NCBI GenBank assembly: GCA_963722415.1
Contig: CAVRNI010000056.1
Location: 1-64,000 of the forward strand
DNA length: 64,000 nucleotides
Source of the DNA: JALOLG01 sp963722415
GTDB lineage: Bacteria; Actinomycetota; Acidimicrobiia; Acidimicrobiales; Ilumatobacteraceae
Reading direction: 5' to 3'
The notes under the pieces are model-generated. The model saw only the letters and a program-made list of their open reading frames with translations. It was not told where the DNA came from and searched no databases. Position numbers and translations under genes: made by a program. Numbering within the stretch: the first letter of the stretch is position 1; each line of letters starts with the position of its first letter. Of this stretch, positions 46,383 through 59,945 are shown piece by piece.

Positions 46383-47896
46383 TCAGCGGAGGAGGGCTTG
46401 GACGTGTTCGATGGTGTCGGCCTCGGTGGCCGGACTTGTCGTCGCGGTAGCGGCGCACCCTGGCGAAGCGGAGTGCGACCTTGCCGGGGTAGCGCGTCGA
46501 TGCCTGGACGCCGTCGACAGCGATCTCGACGACCTGCTCGGGCCGGACGTGGACGACGTGCCCCTCGGTGGCGATCGCCAGTTCCTGGAAGCGCTCGGTC
46601 TGCCATCGCAGCATGCTCGTCGGTCATGCCCTTGAACGTCTTGCCGACCATGACGAATCCGCCGTCGCTCCCCCGCGCACCGAGGTGCAGGTTCGACAGC
46701 CACCCGGTACGCCGTCCGTGTCCCCACTCGATCGGCGATGACGACGAGGTCCAGCGTGTGGACCGGCTTCACCTTGCGCCACGCCCCGCCACGCCGGCCG
46801 GCGTCGTACGTCGCGGCGAGGTCCTTCACCATCACTCCCTCGTGGCCACTGGCCACCGCGGCATCGAGGAAGCGCTGCGCTTCGTCCGGGTCAGCGGTGA
46901 CGATCGAGGGCAGCCGCGCGACGCCCGGCACGGTCGCCGCCAGCAACTCCCGACGTACCGACAGCGGTTCGGCGACAACGGCGTCGCCGCCGATGTGGAG
47001 GACGTCGAAGAAGAACGGCGCCAGTCCGGAGCCACGACCAGGCGTGTCGGCGCCGAAGTCACCCATCGTGTCCTGGAAGCGCCGCGGCGATCCGTCGTCG
47101 AGCACGCCGAGCACCTCACCGTCGAGCACGAGGTCACCGCCCGGCAGCGAGCGAACGAGATCGACGACGCCGTCGCAGGCGGTCGGTCACATCGTTGAGG
47201 TTGCGGGTGAAGAGCCTGACGTCGTCGCCACGTCGGTGGGCCTGGATCCGCGCGCCGTCGAGCTTCCATTCCACCGAGGCCTCGCCGGTGTCGCCGATGG
47301 CCGCTGCCACATCCGTCGCCGGTGACGCGAGCATCGGCTGCACCGGTCGCAACGGCGTCAACTCGATCGCCGCCAACGCCGGCGCACCGCCGGTCGAGCG
47401 CGGCGCGCGCCGCGATCGCCAGCGAGCCGGCCATCATCGCCGCCCGCTGCACGTCACGAGCGGCGACGTCGGCCGCGCTGGCGACGGCCGCGGCCATCAC
47501 GCCGTCGAGCGCGCCCTGACGCAGTTCGCCGCCGACGATGCCGAACACGAGTCGCTGCTCGGGCTCGGTGGCCCGCTCGAGCATGTCGCGCAGGATCCGG
47601 CGACGTTCGCCGGACGATCCCTGACCCGACGTCGCCGCCAACCGTTCGATCACCGCCGCGACGTCGAGCACGCCGAGCGTGGCATCGCCCGCCGGGTCTG
47701 GGCGGACGTCGGAGATCGTCGCCCACCCGACGCCGAACCGACCGAGCGGCGTGTCGCCGACGAGGAAGGCGACGGCGGGCTCGACCTCATCCGGCGCGAG
47801 CCGGCGCAGCACGTCGGCGAGGAGCGCGATCTTGTCGTTGCGCTTGGACGTCGCCGCCACCTTCGCCGAACAATTGGCCAACTCGACGAACAACAC
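46383..47896 (-). CDS. ATP-dependent DNA ligase (frameshifted)
   Basis: About 505 residues with the LigB-like order: an N-terminal DNA-binding domain (DVLRRLAPDEVEPAVAFLVG, LVFGIVGGELRQGALDGVMA), then the nucleotidyltransferase domain with the adenylated Lys in VEWKLDGARIQAHRRGDDVR (K-x-D-G-x-R), DGEVLGVLDDGSPRRFQD, GHEGVMVKDLAATYDAGRR and AWRKVKPVHTLDLVVIA. The OB-fold end has VMVGKTFKGMTDEMLRWQ and VALRFARVRRYRDDKS. Frame changes occur near 47400, 47170, 46735, 46625 and 46430. GTG 47896 starts VLFVELANCSAKVAAT. Bacterial ATP ligases of this type act in repair beside the NAD-dependent LigA. Confidence 0.9.
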
Positions 47897-47977
47897 GTCC
47901 CGATTCTTACGGCCCAGCGGCGGTAGGGTGAACGTCAAGTGACGTCCCGGCAACGTGGCCGGGGCAAGGAGGGGAAC

Positions 47978-50873
<2,896 letters not shown>

Positions 50874-50898
50874 CGCGTCAGTCGCCAACCGTGCCGGC

Positions 50899-51778
50899 TC
50901 AGTACCGGGCCGAGGATCCACCCTTCCTCGGCCTCGACGACGCCGCGCTCGGATCTCGGGGATCGGCGGGTCGAACCAGGCGGCGAGCTCGCCGCTGTTC
51001 GATCGGCGGCGGCGAGCGACAGCGACCGTCTGGGTCACCTGTGAGGCATCCTTGATGACGTCGGGCGGGTGCGACGTGGCGAACCGGCTCGGCCACACCT
51101 CCGCCAACACGACGGCGTCAGGACGCCCGGCGGCCGGACTCGGCCGAGGCCGGTCGTGAACGGCCAGACCTCGACCCGCTGCGGGTGCGCTGCGCAGCAG
51201 CGACGCCAGCACCGGGATCCCCACCAGCGCCTGACCGCCGACGCCGCCCGGGATACGACAGCTGCCACACGGAGAACGGGCGCCAGCCCTCGGCACGGAG
51301 CGCACGCTCGCACAGCCGGTATTCGGCGAGCGGGCCGGCTGAACGGCGGACTTCGTGCTGCGAGTCCGGTTGCTGCCGTGACGCCGGGCAACCCCAGAAC
51401 GGCCCGTGCGGTGCGCCGAGCCGGCGGTTGAGCCCGGCCGCGACGTCGAAGCGGTTGTTGGCGTTGCGGTGGTCGTCGGTGATGAGCTCGGTGAGCAGAT
51501 CCCACGTCGAACGCCACGGCGCACCCGTCAGCCCGAGCGCGGCTCGCCGTCCCCGACGGATAGCCGAACGGGAAGTCGAATCCGATCAGGATCCGCCGAC
51601 CGGGCTGCGACGTGATGAGGTCGTCGAGGAACGCGGCGGCCTCGAAGCGGGTGGGGAGGTTGATCGGGTTCGGCGCTCGATCGAGACCGGCCCAGGCGCA
51701 CCAGATGGAATCCCGGCCCCGTTTCGCCGTGCCGGCCGCGCTCCAGTCGACGACGACGTGGACGTCGAACGTCGCCAA
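50899..51778 (-). CDS. Conserved hypothetical protein with D-W-S-A start motif (frameshifted)
   Basis: About 290 residues. The start VHVVVDWSAAGTAKRGRDSI resembles proteins with an RNase H-like fold sometimes labelled CbiG- or DUF429-like, but I do not assign a function. Further pieces read RILIGFDFPFGYPSGTA, LLTELITDDHRNANNRF, GPFWGCPAS, RLCERALRAEGWRPFSVWQL, ALVGIPVLASLLRSAPA, PDAVVLAEVWPSRF and DPPIPEI. Frame changes occur near 51550, 51480, 51425, 51240, 51160 and 50955, so both ends are approximate. TTG 51778 is proposed because it immediately follows the hemolysin III stop. It is the third gene of an apparent operon with the helicase and hemolysin III. Confidence 0.6.
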
Positions 51779-51782
51779 CCGC

Positions 51783-52493
51783 TCAGCTGACGATGGTGGC
51801 GATGACGGCGAAGTGGAGGACCGCCGCGACGACCGTGAAGCTGTGCCACACCTCGTGGTAGCCGAACGCACGCGGCCACGGATCGGGGCGCCTCAGCATC
51901 AACACCGGGATCCCGATCGTGTAGGCGAGTCCGCCGGCGACGAGCAGCGCCAGTTGGCCAGCGGTCAGGTAACGGACGAACGCCGGCGCCACGGCGACGG
52001 ACGCCCATCCCATCGCCGGGTACAACGCGTGCCCGACCCACCGGACGCGGAACGCCGTGAGCTTGAGCACGACGCCGACGACCGCGCAGATCCCGACGAC
52101 GACGAGCAGCGGGATCCCCCACGCGGGTGGGAGGGCGACGAGGCACATCGGAACGTACGTACCCGTGATCAGCAGGTAGATCATCGAATGGTCGAGGCGC
52201 TGCATGATGCCTCGCGCCCGAGGCGACCGGGCGAGCATGTGGTAGCCGGCCGATGTGCCGAACAGCAGCAGCACCGTCGCCACGTACACGGATGCCGCGG
52301 CGCGGGCCGTCGGGCCGTTCGCCGCCAGGATCAACAACACGCCCGCAGGGATGGCGACGAAGAACGCCGCAGCGTGCAGCCAACCACGCCACCTCGGGCG
52401 CAATTCGTGTGGAGTTCCGCCGAACACGTGCCCACCGTACCCATCGAGCGCCTCGATTGTGGCCGAATTGGGTGTGTTCACACCTGTCTTCAT
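51783..52493 (-). CDS. Hemolysin III family membrane protein (YqfA/PAQR type)
   Basis: 236 residues, intact, seven predicted helices. PAQR/hemolysin III marks are RPRWRGWLHAAAFFVAIPAG (first helix with His), TSAGYHMLARSPRARGIMQR, LDHSMIYLLITGTYVPMCL (S-x3-H and D-H) and the C-terminal FGYHEVWHSFTVVAAVLHF with the conserved H-x3-H. These are proposed zinc ligands of a hydrolase-like site. ATG 52493 overlaps the helicase stop (ATGA). The name is historical; haemolysis is not implied. The reason for its operon with a helicase is not clear. Confidence 0.92.
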   Translation of the reverse strand: MKTGVNTPNSATIEALDGYGGHVFGGTPHELRPRWRGWLHAAAFFVAIPAGVLLILAANGPTARAAASVYVATVLLLFGTSAGYHMLARSPRARGIMQRLDHSMIYLLITGTYVPMCLVALPPAWGIPLLVVVGICAVVGVVLKLTAFRVRWVGHALYPAMGWASVAVAPAFVRYLTAGQLALLVAGGLAYTIGIPVLMLRRPDPWPRAFGYHEVWHSFTVVAAVLHFAVIATIVS

Positions 52494-55400
52494 CGGTCGG
52501 TAACCGCCGCGACTAGAGCAAGCACCGCATCGCCGTATTGCTCGAGCTTCGACGGCCCCACGCCCTTGACGCGGGCGAGATCGGCGAGCGTCGCCGGAAG
52601 CGCGTCGGCGATCGCCACGAGCGTCTTGTCGTCGAACACGACGTACGCCGGCTTGCCCTGGCGGGCGCCCTCCCGGAAGCGCCGCAGCTCGTCGTAGGCC
52701 CACACCGACTCGGGCGCGACGGCCCGGTCGGCACCTGGAGCGCACCGCGCTGGCGACCGGCGGTGACCACCTGCGTACCGACCTGGAAACGCCTCGTCGC
52801 CGAGCCCTGGGCGGCGACGACGACCCCGTCGTCGAACTCCGGTGACGACCCATTCGTGGCCCTGATCGACGAGCACGACGCCCGCCGCGGCGATGCACGC
52901 GTCGACCGATCGAGGAGCGGGTGGTCGCCCCCGTTCGATCGGCGCGGCGCCGGCGCGTCGCGTTGCCGCACAGCTCGCTCGCACGGGCGGCTCCACGGCG
53001 AGCTCGGCGGGTGGTTCCGTGGTCAACTCGGCGATGAACGGGCTCGGACGCCGACCCGTGACGATCGTGGCGTGACGGCGGGCACGCGTGATCGCGACGT
53101 GCAGCAGACGCCGCTCCTCCTCGACGTCGTCGGCCAGCCGGTGCGGATACTGGTCGTCGTCGACGAGGTGGACGATCACGTGCGGCCACTCCTGTCCCTT
53201 GACACGATGGACCGTGGCGAGCACGACACCGCCCGGTGAGCGCGGCGCGGCGAGGCCCGCCGCGCAACCACCGCTCGAACGTCGCCGCGTCGTCGTGCAG
53301 CGCCGCGACGTGTCGGATCGCGGCGAGGTCGTCGCCCTGCGCCGCCCGGTTCATGCCGTGGCGTGTGGCGTCGAGCGTCTGCACGGCGCCGGCCAGTCCG
53401 AAGTCGTCGTCGAGCAGGACGTCGACGAGCGCGCGCGGTCGATGCCCCGGTGCTCGCGAGCTCGCTGCATCCGCTCGATGTCGTCGGCGAAACCCGCCAC
53501 CCGCTCGGTGTCGCGTTCGGCGTTGAGCCGCGCCGCGAGCCGTCGCAGTCCGGCGACATCGCCCTGCTCGGCGACCCACTCGGCGACCCTCGGGTGCAAC
53601 GGGCGCGACGGGCGACGCAGCGCCTCCGACGAGGTCCTCGGACCTGAACGCGGCGCCGCCGGTGGCGAGCCGCAACCAGGCGAGCACCGCCCGCACCGAG
53701 GTCCGATCGGCGAACTCGAGCCCGACCCCACCCGCCACCGGGACGCCGGCCGCGACGAGCGCCAACTGCACCGGCGCCAGCGACGCGTTCACGCGTGTGA
53801 GCACCGCCACATCGGCTGGCGCGCCACCGGCGCCCAGAACCGCTTCGACGGCTGCGGTCGGTCGCCCCCACCGGATCGTCCGACGTGTCGACCGACCAAC
53901 CGCCCGGCTCGACGGCGGCGGCGCGCATCGTCTTGGCGACCCGACGTCGGTTGTGGCGCAGCAACCGGTCGACCGACTCGACGATGCCGGCCGGGCAGCG
54001 GTAGTTGACCTCGAGCGGATGGTCGCCGGCGCCGGGGAACAGGGTCGCCGAAGTCGATCAGCCAGGCCGGATCGGCGCCGTTGTAGCCGTAGATCGTCTG
54101 GTCGTCGTCACCCACCCCGAACACCGCTCCGCCGGGCGCCGAGAGCAGCCGGACGAGCAGGAGGTGGGCCGGGGTGAGGTCCTGGAACTCGTCGACGAGC
54201 ATGAGACGGCACGCCCGTTGCGCCGCCGCTCGGGCGTCGGGCTGGCCGAGCAGGACCTCGACCGCACGGTAGATCTGGTCGTCGAAGTCGACGGCACCCT
54301 CACGTTCGAGCTCCGCTCGGTACTTCGGCCACACCTCGGCGAGCCCGTCGACGTCGCCGCCGTACCGCCGTTCGACGTCGAGCGGGTCGACCAGCCCGAG
54401 CCGGATCGCACTCAACGCCTCGATCCACGGTGCCACCGGGTCGGTGTTGCGACGCTTCGGGAAGCCGATCAGCTTCGACAGCACGCGGCGGACATCGGGT
54501 TCGTCGATCGTCCGCCACGATCGAGGTTGGGCGAGGAACGGCGGGACGCCATTGACGATGGCGAGCGCGATCGCGTTGAGCGTGCGGACCTGCAGGCCGG
54601 GGAGGTCGGCCGTGCGTTCGCGCATCTCCTCCTGCGCCCGCTTGTTGAACGCGACGAGGCTGACGGCGCTCGGCGGCAGCCGCCAGCCGACGAGCAGGTG
54701 GCGGGCCCGCTCGGTGAGCACCCGGGTCTTGCCGGATCCGGCGGGGGCGATGATGCGGGCCGCGCCACCGGCGTGCACGACCGCTGCGAGTTGGTCGGCG
54801 GCGAGATCGGCGCCCGAGACGTTCGACACGGGCGGCGCGAGTGAACCGTGCTCGACGGCGACGGCGTGGAGCACGGGGACGCCCTCGACCGGATCGGTGA
54901 AGCGGACCGGCCCACCGTCGAGCCACGCGGCCGTGCCGTCGGGGAGCACGACGTCGGCCGCACCGCCGAACGCGGCGCCGAGCGCCACGGCCCGATCGAC
55001 GAGCCACCACTTCGGCCCGTCGGGATCGCGCCCGTCGATCGAGTTCGACCACGCGAGATGGTGCAGCTCGTCGCCGTCGAACGCGAATCGCGCACCCAAC
55101 TCGTGGACCGGTCGGCGCTCGACGGCGGCTGGCGCTGTGTCGTCCGACCAGTTCGATCACGACGCCGCGCCGTTCGAAGGCGGCGGCTCGCAGACGCTCG
55201 ACGGTCGGAAGGGGCTCGCGCGACGGCGTCCGTGTCGATCCGGATCCGTTCGCACCCGATCCCAGTCGGACGGGCGCGTTCGCATCCGCCCGCGACGACG
55301 ACGTTGCGCCCCAGCACGTGCGGACCGCGCCCGAGCCGGTACGCCGCGCCCGTGAGAACGGTGGCGGTGACGCCCGCCTTCGGCACCGGGTCGCGAATCG

Positions 55401-55520
55401 CCCGTGTTGGCGTGCTCCTCGCCAGGCAGTCTGGCCATCGTGCTGGCTGCGCTCCCAGCACTGTCTCACCTCGCCGGCGGTCGGGTGCGCACCGCCGCAG
55501 TACACACAGGCGATGGCCAT
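52490..55520 (-). CDS. UvrD/Rep-type helicase with N-terminal CxxC start and C-terminal HRDC domain (frameshifted)
   Basis: About 1000 residues. An N-terminal CVYCGGAHPTAGEVRQCW looks like a small zinc-ribbon or HNH-like piece, then a poorly resolved region. The helicase core has RIIAPAGSGKTRVLTERARH (Walker A), ACRLMLVDEFQDLTPAHLLL (motif II), GVGDDDQTIYGYNGADPAWL (motif III) and, after frame changes, EVNYRCPAGIVESVDRLL, VVLATVHRVKGQEWPHVIVH (motif V) and EEERRLLHVAITRARRHATI (motif VI). The C-terminal HRDC domain reads YDELRRFREGARQGKPAYVV...VKGVGPSKLEQYGDAVLALV. UvrD2 of mycobacteria also ends in HRDC. Frame changes occur near 55440, 55150, 54060, 53890, 53640, 53440, 53240, 52920 and 52720. 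Confidence 0.85.
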
Positions 55521-55629
55521 CACGCAGGGATCACGGCTGCGACGTTACCGAAGGGGTGCGCGCCGCGCGTCTTGCGCCGCGTTCACTCGGGCGAAACGCG
55601 CAGTACACATCGTTCCGGCACCTGGTCGC

Positions 55630-56124
55630 ATGGAACTCGTCACCGATGCCGCGTGCTCGCATGACGTGGATCTGCGCATCACCCCCGCCGATCATCCGAG
55701 TCTCGACGCCGGCGTCGAGCGGTTCGCCGACGAGGTCAAGGCGGAACCGCGGTACTTCGGCCGGCCCGACGGCACCGGGCCGAAGCCGTTTCCGTCCCTG
55801 ATCGCGCGGGTGTGCTCGCGCGAGTCCGGCTTCCGCATCGCGGCCCTCCACGAGGGCCGCGTCGTGGGCCTCGCCCGTGTCGACGACGCACGGAGAGGTC
55901 TTCGTGGTCGTCGTCGCTGATGCCAGGGGGCGAGGAGTCGGGCTCGCGCTCGCACGCGCGATGATCGACCGGGCCCGGATGCCGACGGCTGCAGGCGTCT
56001 CGTGCTGCGGTCGAGCCGACGCAGCCGAGCGGCGGTCGCGCTCGCCGAGTCGATGGGCTTCGTCGTCGTCGACCTCGGGCGCGGCCGGATCGATCTGATC
56101 CTCGATCTCGTCCAGGCGGCCTGA
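55630..56124 (+). CDS. GNAT-family N-acetyltransferase (frameshifted)
   Basis: About 160 residues. The acetyl-CoA-binding motif A is FVVVVADARGRGVGLALARA (R-G-x-G-x-A), preceded by the strand FRIAALHEGRVVGLARVDDA and followed by RLVLRSSRRSRAAVALAESM-GF in the last frame. Frame changes near 55890 and 55990. The substrate is unknown. ATG 55630 starts in the promoter gap shared with the divergent helicase gene; GTG or ATG starts further in are less likely because the first strand would be lost. Confidence 0.75.
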
Positions 56125-56213
56125 CACGCCCGGAAATCGGGCGATCCGACCACGCTGCGTGTTCATTGCGACAGCTACAGCAGTCGCGGTCGATCGACCG
56201 ATAGACAGGGGTG

Positions 56214-58606
56214 ATGCCTCCAGCGACTGCGACGCCGTCTGACTTCGACGCGCGCACGCTGCTCGACTGCGTCGACGACGTGATCATCGTGGTCGACGAC
56301 GACTTCCGGTTCACGTACGCCAACAGTGCCGCACGCGACGTTCCTCGGCGCAATCGCTCGTCGCGACGAAGGACCACGCCGGGACGGAGCCGCTCGACGT
56401 CGTGCATCCCGACGACGTTCAACACGTCGCCGAACGGTTCGCCGAGATCGTCGCCGACGACGACGGCCGCGGGACGCTGCGACTTCGCGTGCGCGAAGGC
56501 GACGGCTGGCGTCCGGTCGAGGCGCTCCTGACCAACCGGCGCGACGTCCCCGGGATCAACGGTGTGGTCGTCTGCTTCCGCAACCTCACACAGGAGGAAC
56601 GCCTCCGGTCGAACCTGGAGATCCAGCTGCAGCTCGACCAGCACAACCGGGCGCTGCGCACCGAGCTCCAGGAGCGGCAACGGTTCCTCTCCCGGCTGGT
56701 GCGGATCCAGAGCTCGATCTCCCGGCGGGCCCCACTCGACGATGTGCTCGTCGCGATCGTCGACGGCACGACACAGCTGTTCGGCGAGACCGTCGTGTGC
56801 CTCCGGCTCCGCGATCCGTCCGACCCGAGCCGCCTCGTACTCGTCGCGTCGCACGGGTCCGTGACGACGAGCTCCCGCAGCTCTCGTCGAGCTCCGACGT
56901 CGGCATCGGCGGGCAGGCGTACCGGGAGAATCGAAGCATCGTGGTCGAGAACTACGCCGACGTCGTCGAATCCGACGCCGGCGCTCCTCGACCAGGGCCT
57001 GCAGGCAGCGATGGCCGTTCCGGTCCGATCCGACGGTGTCACCGTCGGCAGCCTGTCGATCGGAACCCAGTGGCCGCAGACGTTCTCCGACACCGAACGC
57101 GAGATGCTCGAGATCCTCGCCGAGCACGCTGGCATCGCGCTGCTCGACGCCAATTCGCGCGAGAGCGTGCGGCTCGCTCTGACGGATCACCTCACCGGGA
57201 CTGCCGAACCGGCGCCTGTTCCTCGATCGGCTCACCCAAGGCATCGACAAGTGCCGACAGCACGGTCACCCGCTCGCCGTGCTGTTCATCGACCTCGACG
57301 GCTTCAAGGCGATCAACGACGGGCGCGGCCACGCCGCGGGTGACGGGGTGCTGAAGGAGGTCGCCCGCCGGATCGAGCGGACGATCGAGCGGACCGACTC
57401 GGCAGCGCGGCTCGGCGGCGACGAGTTCGTCGTGATGCTCGAGAACTGCGACCTCGACCGCGCGGCGACATCGCCGACGAGATCGCACAGGGCGATCAGA
57501 GCGCCACTGCGGTTCGGCCGGCGCCGGTTCTACGTCGGCGCGACGATCGGCGTGGCGATGGTCGACGGCCAGCACGTCGACGCCGAGGAGCTGCTCCGCC
57601 AGGCCGACATCGCGATGTACCGCGGCAAGCGCGAGGGACGCAACAAGGTCGTGATCTTCGAGCCGTCGATGGAGCAGGCTGTCATCGCCCGCGCCGAGCT
57701 CGAGGCCGAGCTCCGGCGGGGGATCCGCAGCCGGGCGATCTACGCCGTCTTCCAGCCGGTGGTCGATCTGCGGACCGGCACCGTGACATCGGTCGAAGCC
57801 CTCGCCCGATGGACCAGTGCGACACAGGGCCCGATCGCGCCGACCCGCTTCGTCGAGCTCGCCGAACAGATGAACATGGTCGCCGAGCTCGACCTGGCGA
57901 TGATCGAGTCGTCATGCCGGTTGATCCGCGACGTCGTCGATCCGGTCACCCTGCAGCCGGTCAGCCTGTCGGTCAACCTGTCGCCACAGCACCTCGACCA
58001 CCTCGACGTCGTCGAAGGGTTGCTGGGCGTGCTCCACGACGAGGACTTCCCCGCCGACGCGCCTGATCGTCGAGGTCACCGAGACCGAGGCGATGCGCGA
58101 TCCGGCCGGCGTCGGCAACCGCATCCGCGCAGCTCCGCGAGCACGGCATCCGCGTGGCGATCGACGACTTCGGCACCGGCTACTCCTCGCTCGCCTACCT
58201 CGAGCAGTTCCCGATCGACTACGTGAAGATCGACCGGCGATTCGTCGAGCAGATCGAGGAATCGGATCGCAGCCGCAGCCTGGTCGAGTCGATGAGCCGG
58301 ATGGTCCACTCGCTCGGCCTGACCGCCGTCGCCGAGGGGGTCGAGACGCTCGAGCAGGCGCAGACGTTGCGCGCGATGGGATTCGAGTTGGCGCAGGGCT
58401 TCTACTTCGCCCGTCCGATCGCCGCCGACGAGCTGATCGACGCGATCGCCAACATCCCGTCGGTCACCGGCGACTGGGTCGCGGTCGAGCGACTGACCGG
58501 GACGGGCGCCGGCCGCGTCGGCGCCAGCCGCACGCGTGGCGTGGACGAGCCAGATCGAGCCGATCGACGCCGAGCACCGGTGAGGATCGCCAGCACGGAC
58601 GTGTAG
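56214..58606 (+). CDS. PAS-GAF-GGDEF-EAL cyclic-di-GMP protein (frameshifted)
   Basis: About 795 residues. A PAS domain begins FDARTLLDCVDDVIIVVDDD and ends NGVVVCFRNLTQEERLRSNL. A coiled linker leads to a GAF domain (LVRIQSSISRRAPLDDVLVA, AMAVPVRSDGVTVGSLSIGT). The GGDEF domain has PLAVLFIDLDGFKAINDGRG and AARLGGDEFVVMLENCDLDR (GGDEF intact). The EAL domain has TSVEALARWTSATQGPIAPT, SVNLSPQHL, VAIDDFGTGYSSLAYLEQFP and YVKIDRRFVEQIEE. Both catalytic motifs are present, so synthesis or breakdown of c-di-GMP are both possible. Frame changes occur near 56335, 56865, 56980, 57205, 57465, 58055 and 58125. The C-terminal 35 residues overlap the MFS gene on the other strand. Confidence 0.9.
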
Positions 58607-59682
58607 CCGATCGGTCTGGCGACGGTCGACGACGACGAGCGGCATCGTCATCCCCGCGTAGGCAGCCGCGTAGAACGCGCCGGTGAGCGCGCCACGGTCC
58701 ATCGGGAGCGTGATCCACTCGACCAGCCGCAACCCCGACGTCATCGCGATGCCGGACCCAGCACCCATCGCGATCGCCGCCGGGAACAGGACCGGCCAGC
58801 GCGTCGGTGGCGAACGCGACGAGCCCGAGGGCACAACCGACGGTGCCGAGGATCAACCCGAACGGCGCCGCCCGGTGCGGGCCGACGTCGCCCGACCCAC
58901 AACTGGGCGGGCACGATCGCCGTCATCGCGATCACGAACATGAGTCCCGTGGTGAAGAGCGCGACCGACGCCATCGCCGGTCGCAGCAGGATCGGGAACA
59001 GGCCGAACGTGAGCGATGGCAGCCCGAAGACGCCGAGCGCGGTGGGCACCATGACCTTCCAGTACATCGGCCCGGATCCGGGCGGGATGCCGAGGTTGGG
59101 TCGGATCCGCCGGCCGGGTGACGGCACGACCGTCTCGGGGATCGAGCGCGAGGAAGATCAGGCTGACGGCGACGAGGACGATGTGGATCAGGTACGGCGT
59201 GACGAGCGGTGCGGGCCCCCACTGACCGATCACGCCGCCGATGAACGGGCCGAGCCCGAACCCGGCGTACATCAACATCCCGACCAGGCGCGCGGTCCAC
59301 ATCGGGTCGGCCGAGCCGAGCTCCTGCATCCAGGCGCTCGCCACGACGAACACGATGCCCGACACCGCGCCGAGCAGGAAGCGACCGACGAACAGCAGCG
59401 CCACGTTGTCGGCGCCGGCCATCATCACCAGCGACGCCACGCCCGAGAGCACCACGCCCGGCACCATCACCCGCTTGCGTCCGAGCGCGTCCGACATCGG
59501 CCCGGCGTACGCCAACGCCGGCGCCAGGCCGATCGGGTAGATCGCGAACAGCGCCGTCAGCGTCCATCGCGACAGGTCGAGCCTGGTCTCGTAGATGAGG
59601 AACAGCGGGGTCGCCACGTTGGTGCCGAACGACACGGCGAACAGCGCCGAGCGACAGCGCCGCGCGACCCGATCCCTTCACC
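58480..59682 (-). CDS. MFS transporter (frameshifted)
   Basis: About 400 residues, twelve predicted helices. The loop 2-3 signature is AYAGPMSDALGRKRVMVPGV (G-x3-D-x2-G-R-K/R). Other segments are DNVALLFVGRFLLGAVSGIV, MLMYAGFGLGPFIGGVIGQW, VPTALGVFGLPSLTFGLFPI and VLFPAAIAMGAGSGIAMTS. GTG 59682 is proposed because a frame change near 59650 separates it from LFAVSFGTNVATPLFLIYET. Others lie near 59145, 58880, 58800 and 58640. The stop is uncertain and probably overlaps the antisense end of the GGDEF/EAL gene. Substrate unknown. Confidence 0.78.
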
Positions 59683-59712
59683 CACCGGACCGTACCCGCC
59701 CACCCCTCGGAC

Positions 59713-59753
59713 CTGTCTGCTTCAGATGTCGATGGCGCGTTTGAAGCAGACAG
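59713..59753. repeat. Dispersed palindromic element, copy D (first of a tandem pair)
   Basis: Arms CTGTCTGCTTCA and TTGAAGCAGACAG around a short loop. With copy E it forms a tandem pair with a 60-base period, between the divergent MFS gene and M15 peptidase-like gene. Confidence 0.85.
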
Positions 59754-59772
59754 TTCACGGTGCCCTTCGGAC

Positions 59773-59814
59773 CTGTCTGCTTCAGATGTGCGACGGCGCG
59801 TTTGAAGCAGACAG
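59773..59814. repeat. Dispersed palindromic element, copy E (second of a tandem pair)
   Basis: Nearly identical to copy D, including flanks (TCGGAC before and TTCACGGTG after); the loops differ by a few bases. The duplication therefore covers about 60 bases, more than the palindrome itself. Confidence 0.85.
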
Positions 59815-59945
59815 TTCACGGTGGGCGCTCGGTTCGCTCGGAGTCGCAAGAGTGCGTCAGGATGGGTCAAGGTCGGTGGCTGCGGGGCCGATGACACGCA
59901 CTGGCAGGGGTATGTCCGCCAGCGGATTTGCCTCCACGAACCGTC

